Source: Gadus chalcogrammus (lineage: Eukaryota > Chordata > Actinopteri > Gadiformes > Gadidae). From it: 64,000 bases of DNA. Position numbers and translations under genes: made by a program. The stretch spans positions 21,331,180 to 21,395,179 of the forward strand of contig NC_079419.1 of assembly GCF_026213295.1 (NCBI RefSeq). The letters are read 5' to 3'. The notes beneath the pieces are model-generated. The model worked only from the letters and a program-made list of their open reading frames with translations, ran no database searches and was not told where the DNA came from. Position 1 is the stretch's first letter, and each line of letters opens with the position of its first letter. Below are positions 10,367-20,604 of this stretch, one piece after another.

Positions 10367-13300
10367 ATGGCGAAGTTCAACCCACCGGAGAGTTTTAGCT
10401 TTGATAAACCGACGGAGTGGACCGACTGGAAAAGGCGGTTCGAGAGATATCGGACGGCTACGGAGCTCAACAAGAAGTCGGGTGAAGTACAAGTGTGTTC
10501 CCTGGTGTACGCAATGGGGAGTGAAGCGGAAAATATTTTCAAGTCGTTTACTTTTACTGACCCAGGACACCAGAATAATTACAATATAGTGATGGAGAAG
10601 TTCGACGAGTACTTTTTCCCGCGGCGGAATGTAATCCATGAGCGTGCTGTTTTCCACCAGCGCGTGCAGCGGCCTGGCGAGCCGGCAGAGACTTTCATCA
10701 GGGCTCTCTATGATTTATCAGAACACTGTGAGTTCGGGGAGGGTAGAGATGAAAATATTCGGGACCGAATCGTGGTGGGGATTCAGGATAAAGAGCAGTC
10801 TCGTAAATTGCAGCTCATGGCGGATCTTACACTGGCGCAGACTATACAGTCTGTTCGCCAGTCAGAGACAGTGAACATGCAGATCAGTGCGCAGGCAGCA
10901 GAAGCTATGGCAGCCACGGCATCCGTACAAGAGGTGCGGGGCGCGCGGAAGACGAATATAAAATGGCAGCGCAACGCCGAGAGAGCGGGAAAGACGGAGC
11001 ACGGGAGGAAGTGCAGCCGGTGTGGGAAAACAGAGCACAAGGATCCAGAGAGATGCCCCGCTCGCAATTCAGCTTGCAACAAATGCGGCAGGAACGGACA
11101 TTGGCAGAGCCAGTGCAAAACCAAAGCGGTGAGGGAAGTAACAGAGGCAGATGAGCAGAGTGAATACTTCCTGGGATCAGTGAATGCAAACGCGAGTGAT
11201 GAGTGGACAGTGCAACTTCTGCTGGGTGCAACTCCTGTTAAGTTTAAGATCGATACTGGGGCTGATGCTAGTGTAATGTGTGAAGAGACTTTCAATATGC
11301 TCATTCCAGAGAGAGAACTGAAGCAGACTAGTGTATCTTTGACCAGCCCAGGGGGTCAATTAGACTGTAAAGGACAATTTCAAGTTAACACCACATACAA
11401 GAAGAACTCATACTCATTCCCAGTGTATGTTATTAGAGGAAAGTCTGTCAACAACTTACTCAGTAGATCCACTGCAGCTGAGATGGGCCTCGTGAAACGG
11501 ATCGAGGAGGTCCATGGTGCCTTTGGAGAGCATGGCACGCTCAAGACGGAGCCTGTGAGGATACAGCTCAAGGACAACGCCACCCCGTACGCGGTGCAGA
11601 CTGCGCGCAGGGTCCCAATACCGCTGACGTCCAAGGTCAGGGAGGAGCTGCGCCGCATGGAGGAGTACGGCATCATAGAGGAGGTAACCCAGCCAACCGA
11701 TTGGTGCGCCCCCATGGTGCCCGTGCTCAAAAAGAACGGAAAGGTTCGTATATGTGTGGATCTTAAGAAACTAAATGAACAGGTAAAGAGAGAGAGATTC
11801 ATCTTACCTACACCAGAGGAGATTACAGCGGAGCTGTGTGGAGCAACGGTGTTCTCCAGCCTTGATGCAGCCTCTGGGTTCTTCCAGATTCCTCTGCACA
11901 GTGAGAGTAGCCTACTCACCACATTCATTACGCCATTTGGCAGGTACTGTTTCCGGCGCTTACCATTCGGGATAACGAGCGCCCCAGAAATTTTCCAAAG
12001 GAAAATGTTGGAGACACTTCAAGGCCTACAGGGCGTCTCAGTTTACATGGATGACATTGTTGTGTATGGAAAGGACATGGAAGAGCACGACCTCCATCTC
12101 CAGAAGGTCCTGGAGAGATTCAAGTCTGCTGGGCTCAAGCTCAATAAGGAAAAGTGTAAGCTCAGACAAGAGCAGCTCAACTTCCTGGGCCAGGTGGTCG
12201 ATGCCACAGGCGTGCGGCCGGATCCAGCAAAGGTGCGAGCAATCCGGGAGCTCGCTGCACCAGAGAACGTCCACGAGCTCAAACGTATCCTGGGCATGGT
12301 GAACTATCTCGGTAAATATGTGCCGAACCTGTCCACAGTGGGCCAGCCACTGTACGAGCTGCTCCGGTCCAAGACAGCTTGGACCTGGGGTCCCGCACAA
12401 CACACAGCTTTTGAGAAGCTAAAAGAGCTACTGATGACATCGCCAGGTTTAGTGTTTTATGACGTCAACAGACCCACCGCTGTCTCAGCTGATGCAAGCA
12501 GCTATGGGCTCGGTGGCGTGCTGTTGCAGCTCCATGGACAAAACTGGAAACCAGTCGCATACTGCTCAAGGAGGCTGACAGACGCAGAGACCAGATACGC
12601 GCAGATTGAGAAAGAGTGCCTGGCGAGTGTCTGGGCCTGTGAACGGTTTGAAAAATACCTCTCCGGCCTGGAGAGTTTTGAACTTGTGACAGACCACAAG
12701 CCCCTGGTCCCACTAATGAACAGTAAGGACTTAGACAACGTTCCGTTAAGGTGCCAGAGACTTCTTATGCGGCTCATGCGCTTTAAGCCAGTGGCTGCGT
12801 ATGCGCCGGGGAAGACCCTTGTTGTGGCAGACACACTGTCACGGAGCCCTCTGAGCAACGCGGAGGACGGGAGAGACACACACTCTGAGGTTGAGTGCTA
12901 CATTGCAGCAGTCATGGACAGCGTGCCAGCTACCCCACAGAAGATGAACAACATCAGAGCAGCTACTGCAGCTGATGAGAAGCTGCAGACAGTGATCAGG
13001 TACATTGGGTCCGGCTGGCCAGAACACGCATGCCAAGTACCAAGCAACATACGTGAGTACTTCTCTATGAGAGATGAACTTTCAGAGTATGGCGGGATGG
13101 TCGTGAGAGGAAGCCGCATCGTGATACCAGGGACGCTGAGGGCAGACATCCTTGAGAGAATCCACGACGGACATCAAGGGCTCTCAAAGTGTCGGGACAG
13201 GGCAAACGCCGCTGTCTGGTGGCCCGGCATCTCCTCACAACTGAAACACAAGGTGTTGTCATGTCAGTCCTGCTGTGAGTTGAGAAGAGCACAGCAGAAG

Positions 13301-14167
13301 GAGCCGTTGATCTCTACCCCGCTCCCCGACAGACCATGGCAGCGCATAGCTCTGGACCTATGCGAACATAATAAACAGAACTACTTAATCATCTCAGACT
13401 ACTACTCGAGATACATCGAGATATTGCACATGAAAACAACAACAAGTGCTCATGTCTCTCTGAAGCTGAAAGCTATATGCGCCCGTTACGGCATTCCAGA
13501 TGTGGTCGTCAGCGACAATGGGCCGCAGTTCACAAGCACAGAGTTTCAAGACCTCGCCCGTGAGCTTGACTTTGAACACGTCACCTCAAGCCCACACAAC
13601 GCACAAGGCAACGGTCACGCAGAGAGGGCGGTGCAGACCGCAAAGCGAATATTGAAACAGAACGACCCTCTCATCGCACTCATGTGCTACAGGTCAACAC
13701 CATGCAGCACAACTGGAGCCAGCCCAGCGGAACTACTAATGGGCCGGAAGATTCGAACGACACTGCCTACCCTCGAGAGAAACCTGCAGCCCTCATGGCC
13801 CGACGGGCAGCGCATCAGGCAGAAGGACGAGGCAGAGAAGAAGAAGCAAGCCTTCTACTACAACAGACGCCATGGGGCCAGACCCCTACCCCCACTTCAG
13901 CCTGGTGGTAACGTCCTCACCAAGCTGGACCACCAGAAATCCTGGACAGCTCCTGCAGTTGTGACCGCTGAGAGTGTCACGCCGCGCTCTTACATCATCC
14001 AGACGCAGCAGGGGGCAAGACTCAGGCGCAACCGGCGCCACCTGCAGGAGATGCTTGCTCCACAGCCGCCTGGAGGCAAAGCACCTGTCTTACCTGTTTG
14101 CACGGACAATCCGGACATCAATCGACAGCAGGGGGACTCCAGTGTCAGCATGCATGCTGGTGCTTAA
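10367..14167 (+). CDS. Gypsy gag-pol polyprotein, 1266 aa, uninterrupted
   Basis: A single frame. Gag (about 1-250) ends in two CCHC-type knuckles (CSRCGKTEHKDPERC and CNKCGRNGHWQSQC, residues about 216-250). Aspartic protease follows with IDTGADASVM (about 295-304). RT has LDAASGFFQIPL and the catalytic YMDDIVVYG (about 559-567). RNase H has ADASSYGLGGVLLQ (about 708). Integrase has the HHCC finger HDGHQGLSKC ... CQSC (about 933-970) and catalytic blocks LDLCEH, VSDNGPQF and GNGHAERA (D, D, E; about 996-1085). Length and order match Ty3/gypsy elements with gag and pol fused in one frame. No stop, frameshift or missing catalytic residue was seen, so it could be protein-competent despite LTR divergence. 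The start ATG follows a short leader after the primer-binding site. Confidence 0.95.
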   Translation: MAKFNPPESFSFDKPTEWTDWKRRFERYRTATELNKKSGEVQVCSLVYAMGSEAENIFKSFTFTDPGHQNNYNIVMEKFDEYFFPRRNVIHERAVFHQRVQRPGEPAETFIRALYDLSEHCEFGEGRDENIRDRIVVGIQDKEQSRKLQLMADLTLAQTIQSVRQSETVNMQISAQAAEAMAATASVQEVRGARKTNIKWQRNAERAGKTEHGRKCSRCGKTEHKDPERCPARNSACNKCGRNGHWQSQCKTKAVREVTEADEQSEYFLGSVNANASDEWTVQLLLGATPVKFKIDTGADASVMCEETFNMLIPERELKQTSVSLTSPGGQLDCKGQFQVNTTYKKNSYSFPVYVIRGKSVNNLLSRSTAAEMGLVKRIEEVHGAFGEHGTLKTEPVRIQLKDNATPYAVQTARRVPIPLTSKVREELRRMEEYGIIEEVTQPTDWCAPMVPVLKKNGKVRICVDLKKLNEQVKRERFILPTPEEITAELCGATVFSSLDAASGFFQIPLHSESSLLTTFITPFGRYCFRRLPFGITSAPEIFQRKMLETLQGLQGVSVYMDDIVVYGKDMEEHDLHLQKVLERFKSAGLKLNKEKCKLRQEQLNFLGQVVDATGVRPDPAKVRAIRELAAPENVHELKRILGMVNYLGKYVPNLSTVGQPLYELLRSKTAWTWGPAQHTAFEKLKELLMTSPGLVFYDVNRPTAVSADASSYGLGGVLLQLHGQNWKPVAYCSRRLTDAETRYAQIEKECLASVWACERFEKYLSGLESFELVTDHKPLVPLMNSKDLDNVPLRCQRLLMRLMRFKPVAAYAPGKTLVVADTLSRSPLSNAEDGRDTHSEVECYIAAVMDSVPATPQKMNNIRAATAADEKLQTVIRYIGSGWPEHACQVPSNIREYFSMRDELSEYGGMVVRGSRIVIPGTLRADILERIHDGHQGLSKCRDRANAAVWWPGISSQLKHKVLSCQSCCELRRAQQKEPLISTPLPDRPWQRIALDLCEHNKQNYLIISDYYSRYIEILHMKTTTSAHVSLKLKAICARYGIPDVVVSDNGPQFTSTEFQDLARELDFEHVTSSPHNAQGNGHAERAVQTAKRILKQNDPLIALMCYRSTPCSTTGASPAELLMGRKIRTTLPTLERNLQPSWPDGQRIRQKDEAEKKKQAFYYNRRHGARPLPPLQPGGNVLTKLDHQKSWTAPAVVTAESVTPRSYIIQTQQGARLRRNRRHLQEMLAPQPPGGKAPVLPVCTDNPDINRQQGDSSVSMHAGA

Positions 14168-14652
14168 AATCTGTCACAGACCAGGTCTGGACGGATCTCT
14201 AAGCCAGTCATCAGACTGGACTTGTGAGTTAACATGTCCTCGCACTCATGGCCTTTGGGGGGGAAGAAGGGAAAAGAGTTCCAGGTGTGGTAACCTTTAA
14301 ACCACATAAAAGAGTTCCAGGTGGTAAAGCCACATAAAAAGAAAAAGAGTTCCATAGAATGTTATAAACTGATGTGTTTTAATATCAAAAGAGTTCAGGA
14401 ATGCAAACTGTTATCTTATAGTGAAAAGTAATTTGATAATCGTTTGATAATCTAAAGGTTTATTGAATATAAGTACTACAGAAGACAGACCAAGGGTTGA
14501 ATGTCGTTTATTGATATTTAATGAAGAATGACATTGTTGACATTTCACAGGATGTTTAATGTGGTCCTGCTTATTGCTACAGAATAGCATTGTTCTTTAC
14601 AGAATGTTTATCTGTTTACTTTATTGAGGAAAGTAGAACTAAAAAGGGGAGA
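14168..14652 (+). other. Untranslated 3' part of the gypsy element
   Basis: Short tandem echoes of AAAAGAGTTCCAGGTG (about 14270-14350), then AT-rich sequence up to the polypurine tract at 14641-14652. No open frame of note. Confidence 0.6.
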
Positions 14653-14858
14653 TGTCAGAGTATTAGAGTGTTTACGGTACTCTGCTTTACGGCTGTCGTA
14701 ATGTAGCTGTTGATGTTTACTCTAGTGGGTGTTACGGCAGTGGGAGGGGCTTTCACGTGAGTCTTCATCCGGTATGCTGTGAACATGAACCCGAGAGCTC
14801 CTGGATAAAGTCAGAAGTAACAACTTACCTATGTCTGGACATTCCGTGTTTTATTACA
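14653..14858 (+). repeat. 3' LTR of the gypsy element
   Basis: Nearly identical to 10120-10324. Differences include GTAATG for GTAACG, CTCTAG for CTCCAG, and CATCCGGTATG for CACCTATATG. Confidence 0.93.
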
Positions 14859-14900
14859 TCTATGACTTTCGTTTCGCCATAACAGTAACCGTTGTATAAA

Positions 14901-14995
14901 AGCAATAGATCACTTCAGTCAGTGGCATGTGCTCATTATACCACTGTTAAGGGGCGTTGTCCGGCCCCGACGCGCAGCGGAGGTGATCTATTGCT
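14901..14995. mobile_element. Short foldback (hairpin) element
   Basis: AGCAATAGATCAC (14901-14913) is repeated in inverted orientation as GTGATCTATTGCT (14983-14995), with about 70 bases between. It looks like a small MITE. Its AGCAATA end resembles that of the hairpin at 26188-26317. The remaining sequence to 15434 is AT-rich without a gene. Confidence 0.6.
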
Positions 14996-15434
14996 TAATT
15001 ATACCATGTCACTTGCCAAAGAAAATAAATTAAGACCATTCATTTATATTTTCATGCGTTTTGCAATCCAAATATAAAGTTTTTCACAAGCCATAATTTA
15101 GTTTCCCTAATGCCTGAGTAGCCCGCTCCGCTAGAGACCAAACGTTATGCATTGTACATATTTATTATAATTTGAAACTCGTTCCAGCCTTTATACCACA
15201 AATACCATAGGGTCTATGCTAGCATATAACCACGTTTTCAGATTACAGTTTACTGCGTTTTTCAAAATTAACCAGCTCTCGTTTTGAAGGCTGAACATAC
15301 GATTTGACTGGAATTTATTAGCCAAGTAATATCTTAAAGGGATTAGCCTACAGGAGTAATTGTATCTTTTGATTTTTTTCCTCACCTAGATCCCAGAGAC
15401 GAGTATTCCTAAACAGCAAACTGGTGCAAAAAAT

Positions 15435-17957
15435 GTGGGGGTGCAATTATCGATCCCAGCAGTGTTCAGCTCAATATCAAAATATAAAACTGACTCGCTG
15501 GAACAAAGTGTTAAAGAAAAGGCGATTGCGCAATGGATTGCATGCACAGGTCTACCTGTCCGCACTATTGAGGATGAAGATTTTGTCCTCATGATGAAGA
15601 CCATAGACAAGAGGCTGACCATTCCGAAGAAAACTAAAATAAACAACTTGATCGACCAGCTTAATATTGCTGAAAAACAAAAATTTAAAGAGAGACTCGC
15701 CACGGCACGCAGAACAACAATTTGTATGGACCAATGGACAAAAAAAGGACTTACAGCGTCATTCCTCGCAATTAGTGCCTGTTACTTTTGTACTCAGGAG
15801 AACAAACCCCAGCACATATTTTTGAAGCTTGACCAGATCTCCCACCCACACACTGCAGAGTATATTAGGACTTGTCTTGACCGATGCACTGAGGACTGGG
15901 GAATACCAAAAGACAAAATTCTGACAGTCATAACCGATAATGGAAGCAACATGGTTGCAGCGTTCAAAAACGATGAACATGAGCCCAGCAGCTCTGAGGA
16001 CTCAGAGGAGAGTGATGAAAACTCTGACGTTGTCGAGGAGGAACAAAGGTAAATTCTATTAGTTTGTAGATGTTAACATTTTCAGTAGTAGGCTATATTA
16101 TGTCTGTTATTGAGCTATGCTTATTGTCTTTTAGCATTAAAGATGTGTGTTACACATTGTTTATTGCATTGTGTTGCTCATGGCAATTGAATTTCCTCTA
16201 GAAGATTAATAAAGTATCTGTCCTTTTCTCTGTTTGTCTTATCTATCTAGGTACGGAGCCATGGAGAGGACCCCCTGTGTTGTACATACACTGCAACTCG
16301 TGGTGAACATGATCCGGAAAGATCTTAGTGTCAATCGACTCCTTGACAAAGCTTGAGTACTCGTCAGGCTCTTCCGCAAGTCGTCTGTGGCGATTGTGCA
16401 ACTGCTGCAGCTGTGTGGACTCACTCTGGTCAAAGACTGCCTCACTAGATGGTCCAGCACATACCTGATGATATCACGCCTTGTCCAAGTGAAGGACTCA
16501 ATTCTTCAGGTAGCTGATGGGATGGGCTGGGACTATCTTCTACCGAGTGAGTGGCTGAGGCTGACTGCTCTCAGAGATCTGCTCCTCCCCTTTGCTGAGC
16601 ACACCAAGATGCTCCAGAGTGACACAATGTCCTTATCCCTGGTGGTGCCCGCCCTCCTGGACCTGAGCGCTCACCTGTGTGAGTTCCCCCAGGATTCGAG
16701 CTACAGGGACCTAGCTTCCCTGGCTCACAAGATGAAGGCAAACATGGACAAACGCTTCAGCTGCTTTCTTGATCCAAGTTCTCACCCCTGACTACTGCTG
16801 CATGCTTCCTCGACCCAACAGTCTCACTCACACTCATTGAAAATGATGACGAACAAATTCAGGAGCTTCTGAGAAAAGCAAAAGATTACATTGCTGAAAT
16901 GGTGTCACCAGTAATACAGGAGGAGGAGGAGGAGGAGGCTGATGAAAATGAGAAGGAAGAAGAAAGAGGAGAGGCACCAGAGGCAAAGCGGCCGAGATTT
17001 AGATTCCTCTCAAAAGCAAGTGCAAGCCGCCGGCCATCTAGCCTCTCAAAGCCCTGTGTCAGGCAGGAAATTCAGAAATTCATGGGGCAACTGTCAGAAG
17101 TTGAACCGATAAACGAAGAGACTGCCCTTCAGTATTGGGCTGCACAAGGTTCCGTTTATCCAAGCCTAAAACCTCTTGCCTGCGATCTCCTGGCAATGCC
17201 AGCATCTCAAGCACTTGCTGAGCGAGTTTTTAGCATTACAGGTGACCTCAGTCGTGGTCGTCGAAATAGAGCAAGAGTCATTTTAGAGAGAGGCGCTTTC
17301 CTCAAACTGAATCGAGATCCGATTCAGTAGCCTAATTCTGCTTTATGTGTTTGTGTGTTATGTGTGTTCATTTTGAAGTTCTAGAAAATAAACATAACCA
17401 CATTGGCCAAATATAGAAAGTTTTGTTTCTTGACTTAGTGGAATGGTCTTTACTCCATGTCACCATGTGTATTAATACTAGTACTACCTTAGTAGATCTG
17501 AAAGGACAGCACAGCAGACTCTCATAGATAGGAGAGTCTAGTCTAGAGATATCCAAATAAGGTAAGGAGTATGTATATTACAGGTAAAATATATCCAACT
17601 AAGTAAGGAGTATGTATATTACAGGTAAAAGATATCCAACTAAGGTAAGGAGTATGTATATTACAGAGTGAACTGATGTTGCTTTATGAATTTCAACACT
17701 TGATACAACCTGCTGTCACCTTCATTTCAATTTCCGATACCTGTATTAGCCTAATTGAATTAGTTTAAAAAGAGAAAACATTTTGACTAAAAGTAATGAC
17801 TAAAAGTTGACTAAAATGTAAAGACTTTTCGTCGACTAAAACTAGACTAAAACTACAAAGGAAAACAATGACTAAAATGTGACTAAATATACTAAGCATT
17901 TTCGTCAAAAGACTAAGACTAAGACTAAATCTAAAATAGCTGACAAAATTAACACTG
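15435..17957 (+). pseudogene. hAT transposase, broken, with 3' terminal region
   Basis: Segment 1 (to about 16049) carries a hAT N-terminal and catalytic region: TGLPVRTIEDEDF, ICMDQWTKKG and VITDNGSNMVAAF. A GT-AG intron is likely between AAAG|GTAAAT (16050) and TATCTAG (to 16250). Segment 2 continues with VVHTLQLVVNMIRKDL, meets a TGA at about 16354-16356, then DCLTRWSSTYLM and a second stop near 16788. Segment 3 (16899-17330) has an acidic run and the hAT C-terminal dimerisation block ALQYWAAQGSVYPSLKPLA ... SQALAERVFSITGDLSRGR. From 17750 repeated GACTAAAA words lead to a terminus ending ACAAAATTAACACTG (17957), the style of hAT 3' ends in fish. I do not find the matching 5' end. Inactive. 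Confidence 0.85.
17548..17670. repeat. Three tandem copies of a unit of about 42 bp
   Basis: GTAAGGAGTATGTATATTAC occurs three times, each followed by AGGTAAAA(T/G)ATATCCAAC or the array edge. It lies downstream of the hAT coding region. Confidence 0.85.
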
Positions 17958-19177
17958 CATCCAAACCAACCTCCCTCAACTTCATCAGCGAAACAGTCAG
18001 CAAATTGGAGAACGTGATGCAGAATGGCTTGGAGTGGGGAGACGAGGTGATACGTGTCCAGATAAGGTGCATAACTTGTGATGCTCCTGCGAAGGCACTT
18101 GTCAAGTGTATCAAGCAGTACTCAGGGTACTTTGGTTGTGACAGGTGTACACAGAAGGGGTTCTGGGATGGACGGGGGATGACCTATCAAGAGGTTGAAA
18201 ACCTCACACTGAGGACTGACCAATCCTTCAGAGAGGTAACTCAACTGGAACATCACCATGAAGGAAAAACATCACCTTTCTCCAACCTCTCTATTGACAT
18301 GGTCACATCCTTTCCTGTGGACTATATGCACCAGTGTTGCCTTGGGGTAATGAAGAAGCTTTTGGTTTTGTGGACAAAAGGAAAGAAGGAGACAAGAATG
18401 TCCTCAGGGCAGATTAAGGAGGTGAGTGTGAGACTTGAGCAACTGAAGACAGCTATTCCAAACAATTTCGCAAGAAAGCCAAGGGGTTTGGAACATCTTG
18501 AGCGTTGGAAGGCCACAGAGTTCCGTCAGTTTGCTCTTTACGCTGGCAAGTTAGTCCTGAGGGGAGTTCTTCAAGATGACCTGTTTGAGCATTTCATGGC
18601 TTTCAGCGTTGCAATGTGCATGCTAATTTCTCCAAGCCTGGTGCAAGCCCACTGCTCGTATGCACATGAACTGCTCTCATTTTTTGTACAGCAAGGAAGG
18701 TTTTTTTATGGGGAGTGCTTCCTAGTCTACAACGTCCACTCCATGCTGCACCTTGCTGCTGATGCTAAAAAATTTGGCTGCCTGGACAACTGCAGTGCAT
18801 TCCCCTTTGAGAATTATCTTCACCATTTGAAAAAACTGGTCCGCTCGGGAAGAAGTCCTCTGGTCCAAATTGTGAAAAGACTGAATGAGGGTGGAAGTCT
18901 CAGGAGGGAACTTACTGAGAAAGAAGGCAAAGTAAGTAGCAAACATCCAAACAACATTTACATGCTAAATGACAAAGCATGCTGTGAGGTATTGTCAACA
19001 ACCCCATAAAAAAATGATGGCGCACAAATGTTCCTTTGTAGGGTGTATAACCACCTTGAACCCTACACCTCGAGTCCCTGTGACTCTCGCCTTTATGGAG
19101 CAATACGGACAAACATCCGAAACACAAGCATGAAACTTATCAGAGATATGCCTCAAACAAAGGGCAATCTGAGGTGA
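17958..19177 (+). pseudogene. CACTA/EnSpm-like (Transposase_21-type) transposase, C-terminal half, one stop
   Basis: The protein has a CDRCTQKGFWDGRGMTYQEV block, then SIDMVTSFPVDYMHQCCLGV, WKATEFRQFALYAGKLVLRG, a conserved YNVHSMLHLAADAKKFG and SAFPFENYLHHLKKLVRSG, the pattern of Tnp2/Transposase_21-like proteins of CACTA-type elements as I recognise it. A TAA at 19007-19009 interrupts the frame. The same frame then continues another 55 codons (FLCRVYNHLEPYTSSPCDSR ...) to a TGA at 19175-19177, which looks like the genuine C-terminus. The N-terminal half is missing; the fragment begins right beside the hAT 3' terminus. The gene lies just upstream of, and on the same strand as, the DUF4806-type gene. 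Confidence 0.75.
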
Positions 19178-19239
19178 GGAGGAGGAATATGGCTCACGAG
19201 TGTTCTTTACCATTCTCCACTCCTTTTCATGAGACTCTA

Positions 19240-19960
19240 CCTTGGCCGCAGCATCGCCCCAGTCTCCAGTCTCCATCACTGACACATCGCCTCAGTCACC
19301 ATCACTGACATACCTGGCAGCAGCATCGCCCCAGTCTCCATCACTGACACATCACCTCAGTCTCCATCACTGACAGACCTGGCCGCAGCATCACCCCAGT
19401 CTCCATCACTGACAGACCTGGCCGCAGCATCACCCCAGTCTCCATCACTGACAGACCTGGCCGCAGCATCACCCCAGTCTCCATCACTGACAGACCTGGC
19501 AGCAGCATCGCCCCAGTCTCCATCACTGACAGACCTGGCAGCAGCATCGCCTTAGTCTCCATCACTGACAGACCTGGCAGCAGCATCGCCACAGTCTCCA
19601 TCACTGACAGACCTGGCAGCAGCATCGCCACAGTCTCCATCACTGACAGACCTGGCCGCAGCATCGCCCCAGTCTCCATCACTGACAGACCTGGCAGCAG
19701 CATCGCCCCAGTCTCCATCACTGACAGACCTGGCAGCAGCATCGCCCCAGTCTCCATCACTGACAGACCTGGCAGCAGCATCGCCCCAGTCTCCATCACT
19801 GACAGACCTGGCAGCAGCATCGCCCCAGTCTCCATCACTGACAGATCTGGCAGCAGCATCGCCCCAGTCTCCATCACTGACAGACCTGACAGCAGCATCG
19901 CCCCAGTATCCATCACTGACAGACCTGCCAGCAGCATCGCCCCAGTTTCCATCAAAATGT
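19240..19960. repeat. 39-bp minisatellite, about 17-18 units, open in several frames
   Basis: The unit begins CCATCACTGACAGACCTGGC and ends AGCAGCATCGCCCCAGTCT, 39 bp = 13 codons. On the minus strand it is open through 220 codons as a 13-residue repeat (METGAMLLPGLSV). On the plus strand one frame reads LTDLAAASPQSPS but has a TAG near 19553. Variants such as GGCCGC for GGCAGC cluster in the left third. It lies directly before the first recognised DUF4806 exon. I treat it as non-coding. Confidence 0.9.
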
Positions 19961-19973
19961 CTTTGTACTTCAG

Positions 19974-20551
19974 GTTCATCGTCTGAAGTTTTCGGTGGTG
20001 CATTTTCTTGAGGAAAATGAGGTGGATGTGGCACCATCATTATGGTTGGCGAAGAGCAATGGGGTAAGGCAACTCATTGAAAATTGCATAAATTGCATGG
20101 TGTCATACAAAAAAAAGCATACACAACAATTGCAAATATCTTACAGGTTCTGAATTGCTATTGGCCGGCAAATAATGCCAGCGTTCTGGCAAGACGCTGT
20201 GCTCTGCCCGACAAGGTACTTTGGAAAAAGTACAAAGTTCGCGTTTTCTCTACAACAGGTAAGATGTGTTTCACCCCCATAATGACAAATACATTTGTTG
20301 TGCTTGAATGATAAATAAAATAAAACAATTTAAACCTAGAATCGCCTTTGACTGATAGCATATCTGTAATTTACATTTAAATTCTAATTGTTGCACCTTT
20401 CCATTAACAGACAGCTACAGCCTGGCCAGGGAGAGGGCAAGAAAGGGGCAAGACACCTCTCAGGTGGAAACGGTGGAGATAAATTCGAGGAGGATAAACG
20501 TTCCTGCCAGGTACCAGGAGCCTGATAGTGACGGTAATTATGTGTCTATAC

Positions 20552-20604
<53 letters not shown>

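Larger units (their letters stand above)
10120..14858 (+). mobile_element. Ty3/gypsy LTR retrotransposon, apparently complete
   Basis: Two LTRs of 205-206 bp (10120-10324 and 14653-14858) both run TG...CA and flank one continuous gag-pol. A primer-binding-site candidate TGGTGTCAGAAGTGG starts at 10325, directly after the 5' LTR, and fits the 3' end of a tRNA-Leu (inference from memory). A polypurine tract AAAAAGGGGAGA precedes the 3' LTR. The LTRs differ at roughly seven positions plus a small indel, a few percent. The flanking bases (TACCAG left, TCTATG right) show no target-site duplication. Confidence 0.93.

Noticed and set aside
19015..19133. THAP-like small protein starting ATGGCGCACAAATGTTCC
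   Set aside because: The alternative frame belongs to the transposase C-terminus, which reads through the same stretch with family-like sequence.
19341..20003. Minus-strand 220-codon repeat protein (METGAMLLPGLSV repeats)
   Set aside because: The whole frame is the 39-bp minisatellite read in a lucky frame. Other frames are also open and nothing outside the array supports a gene.
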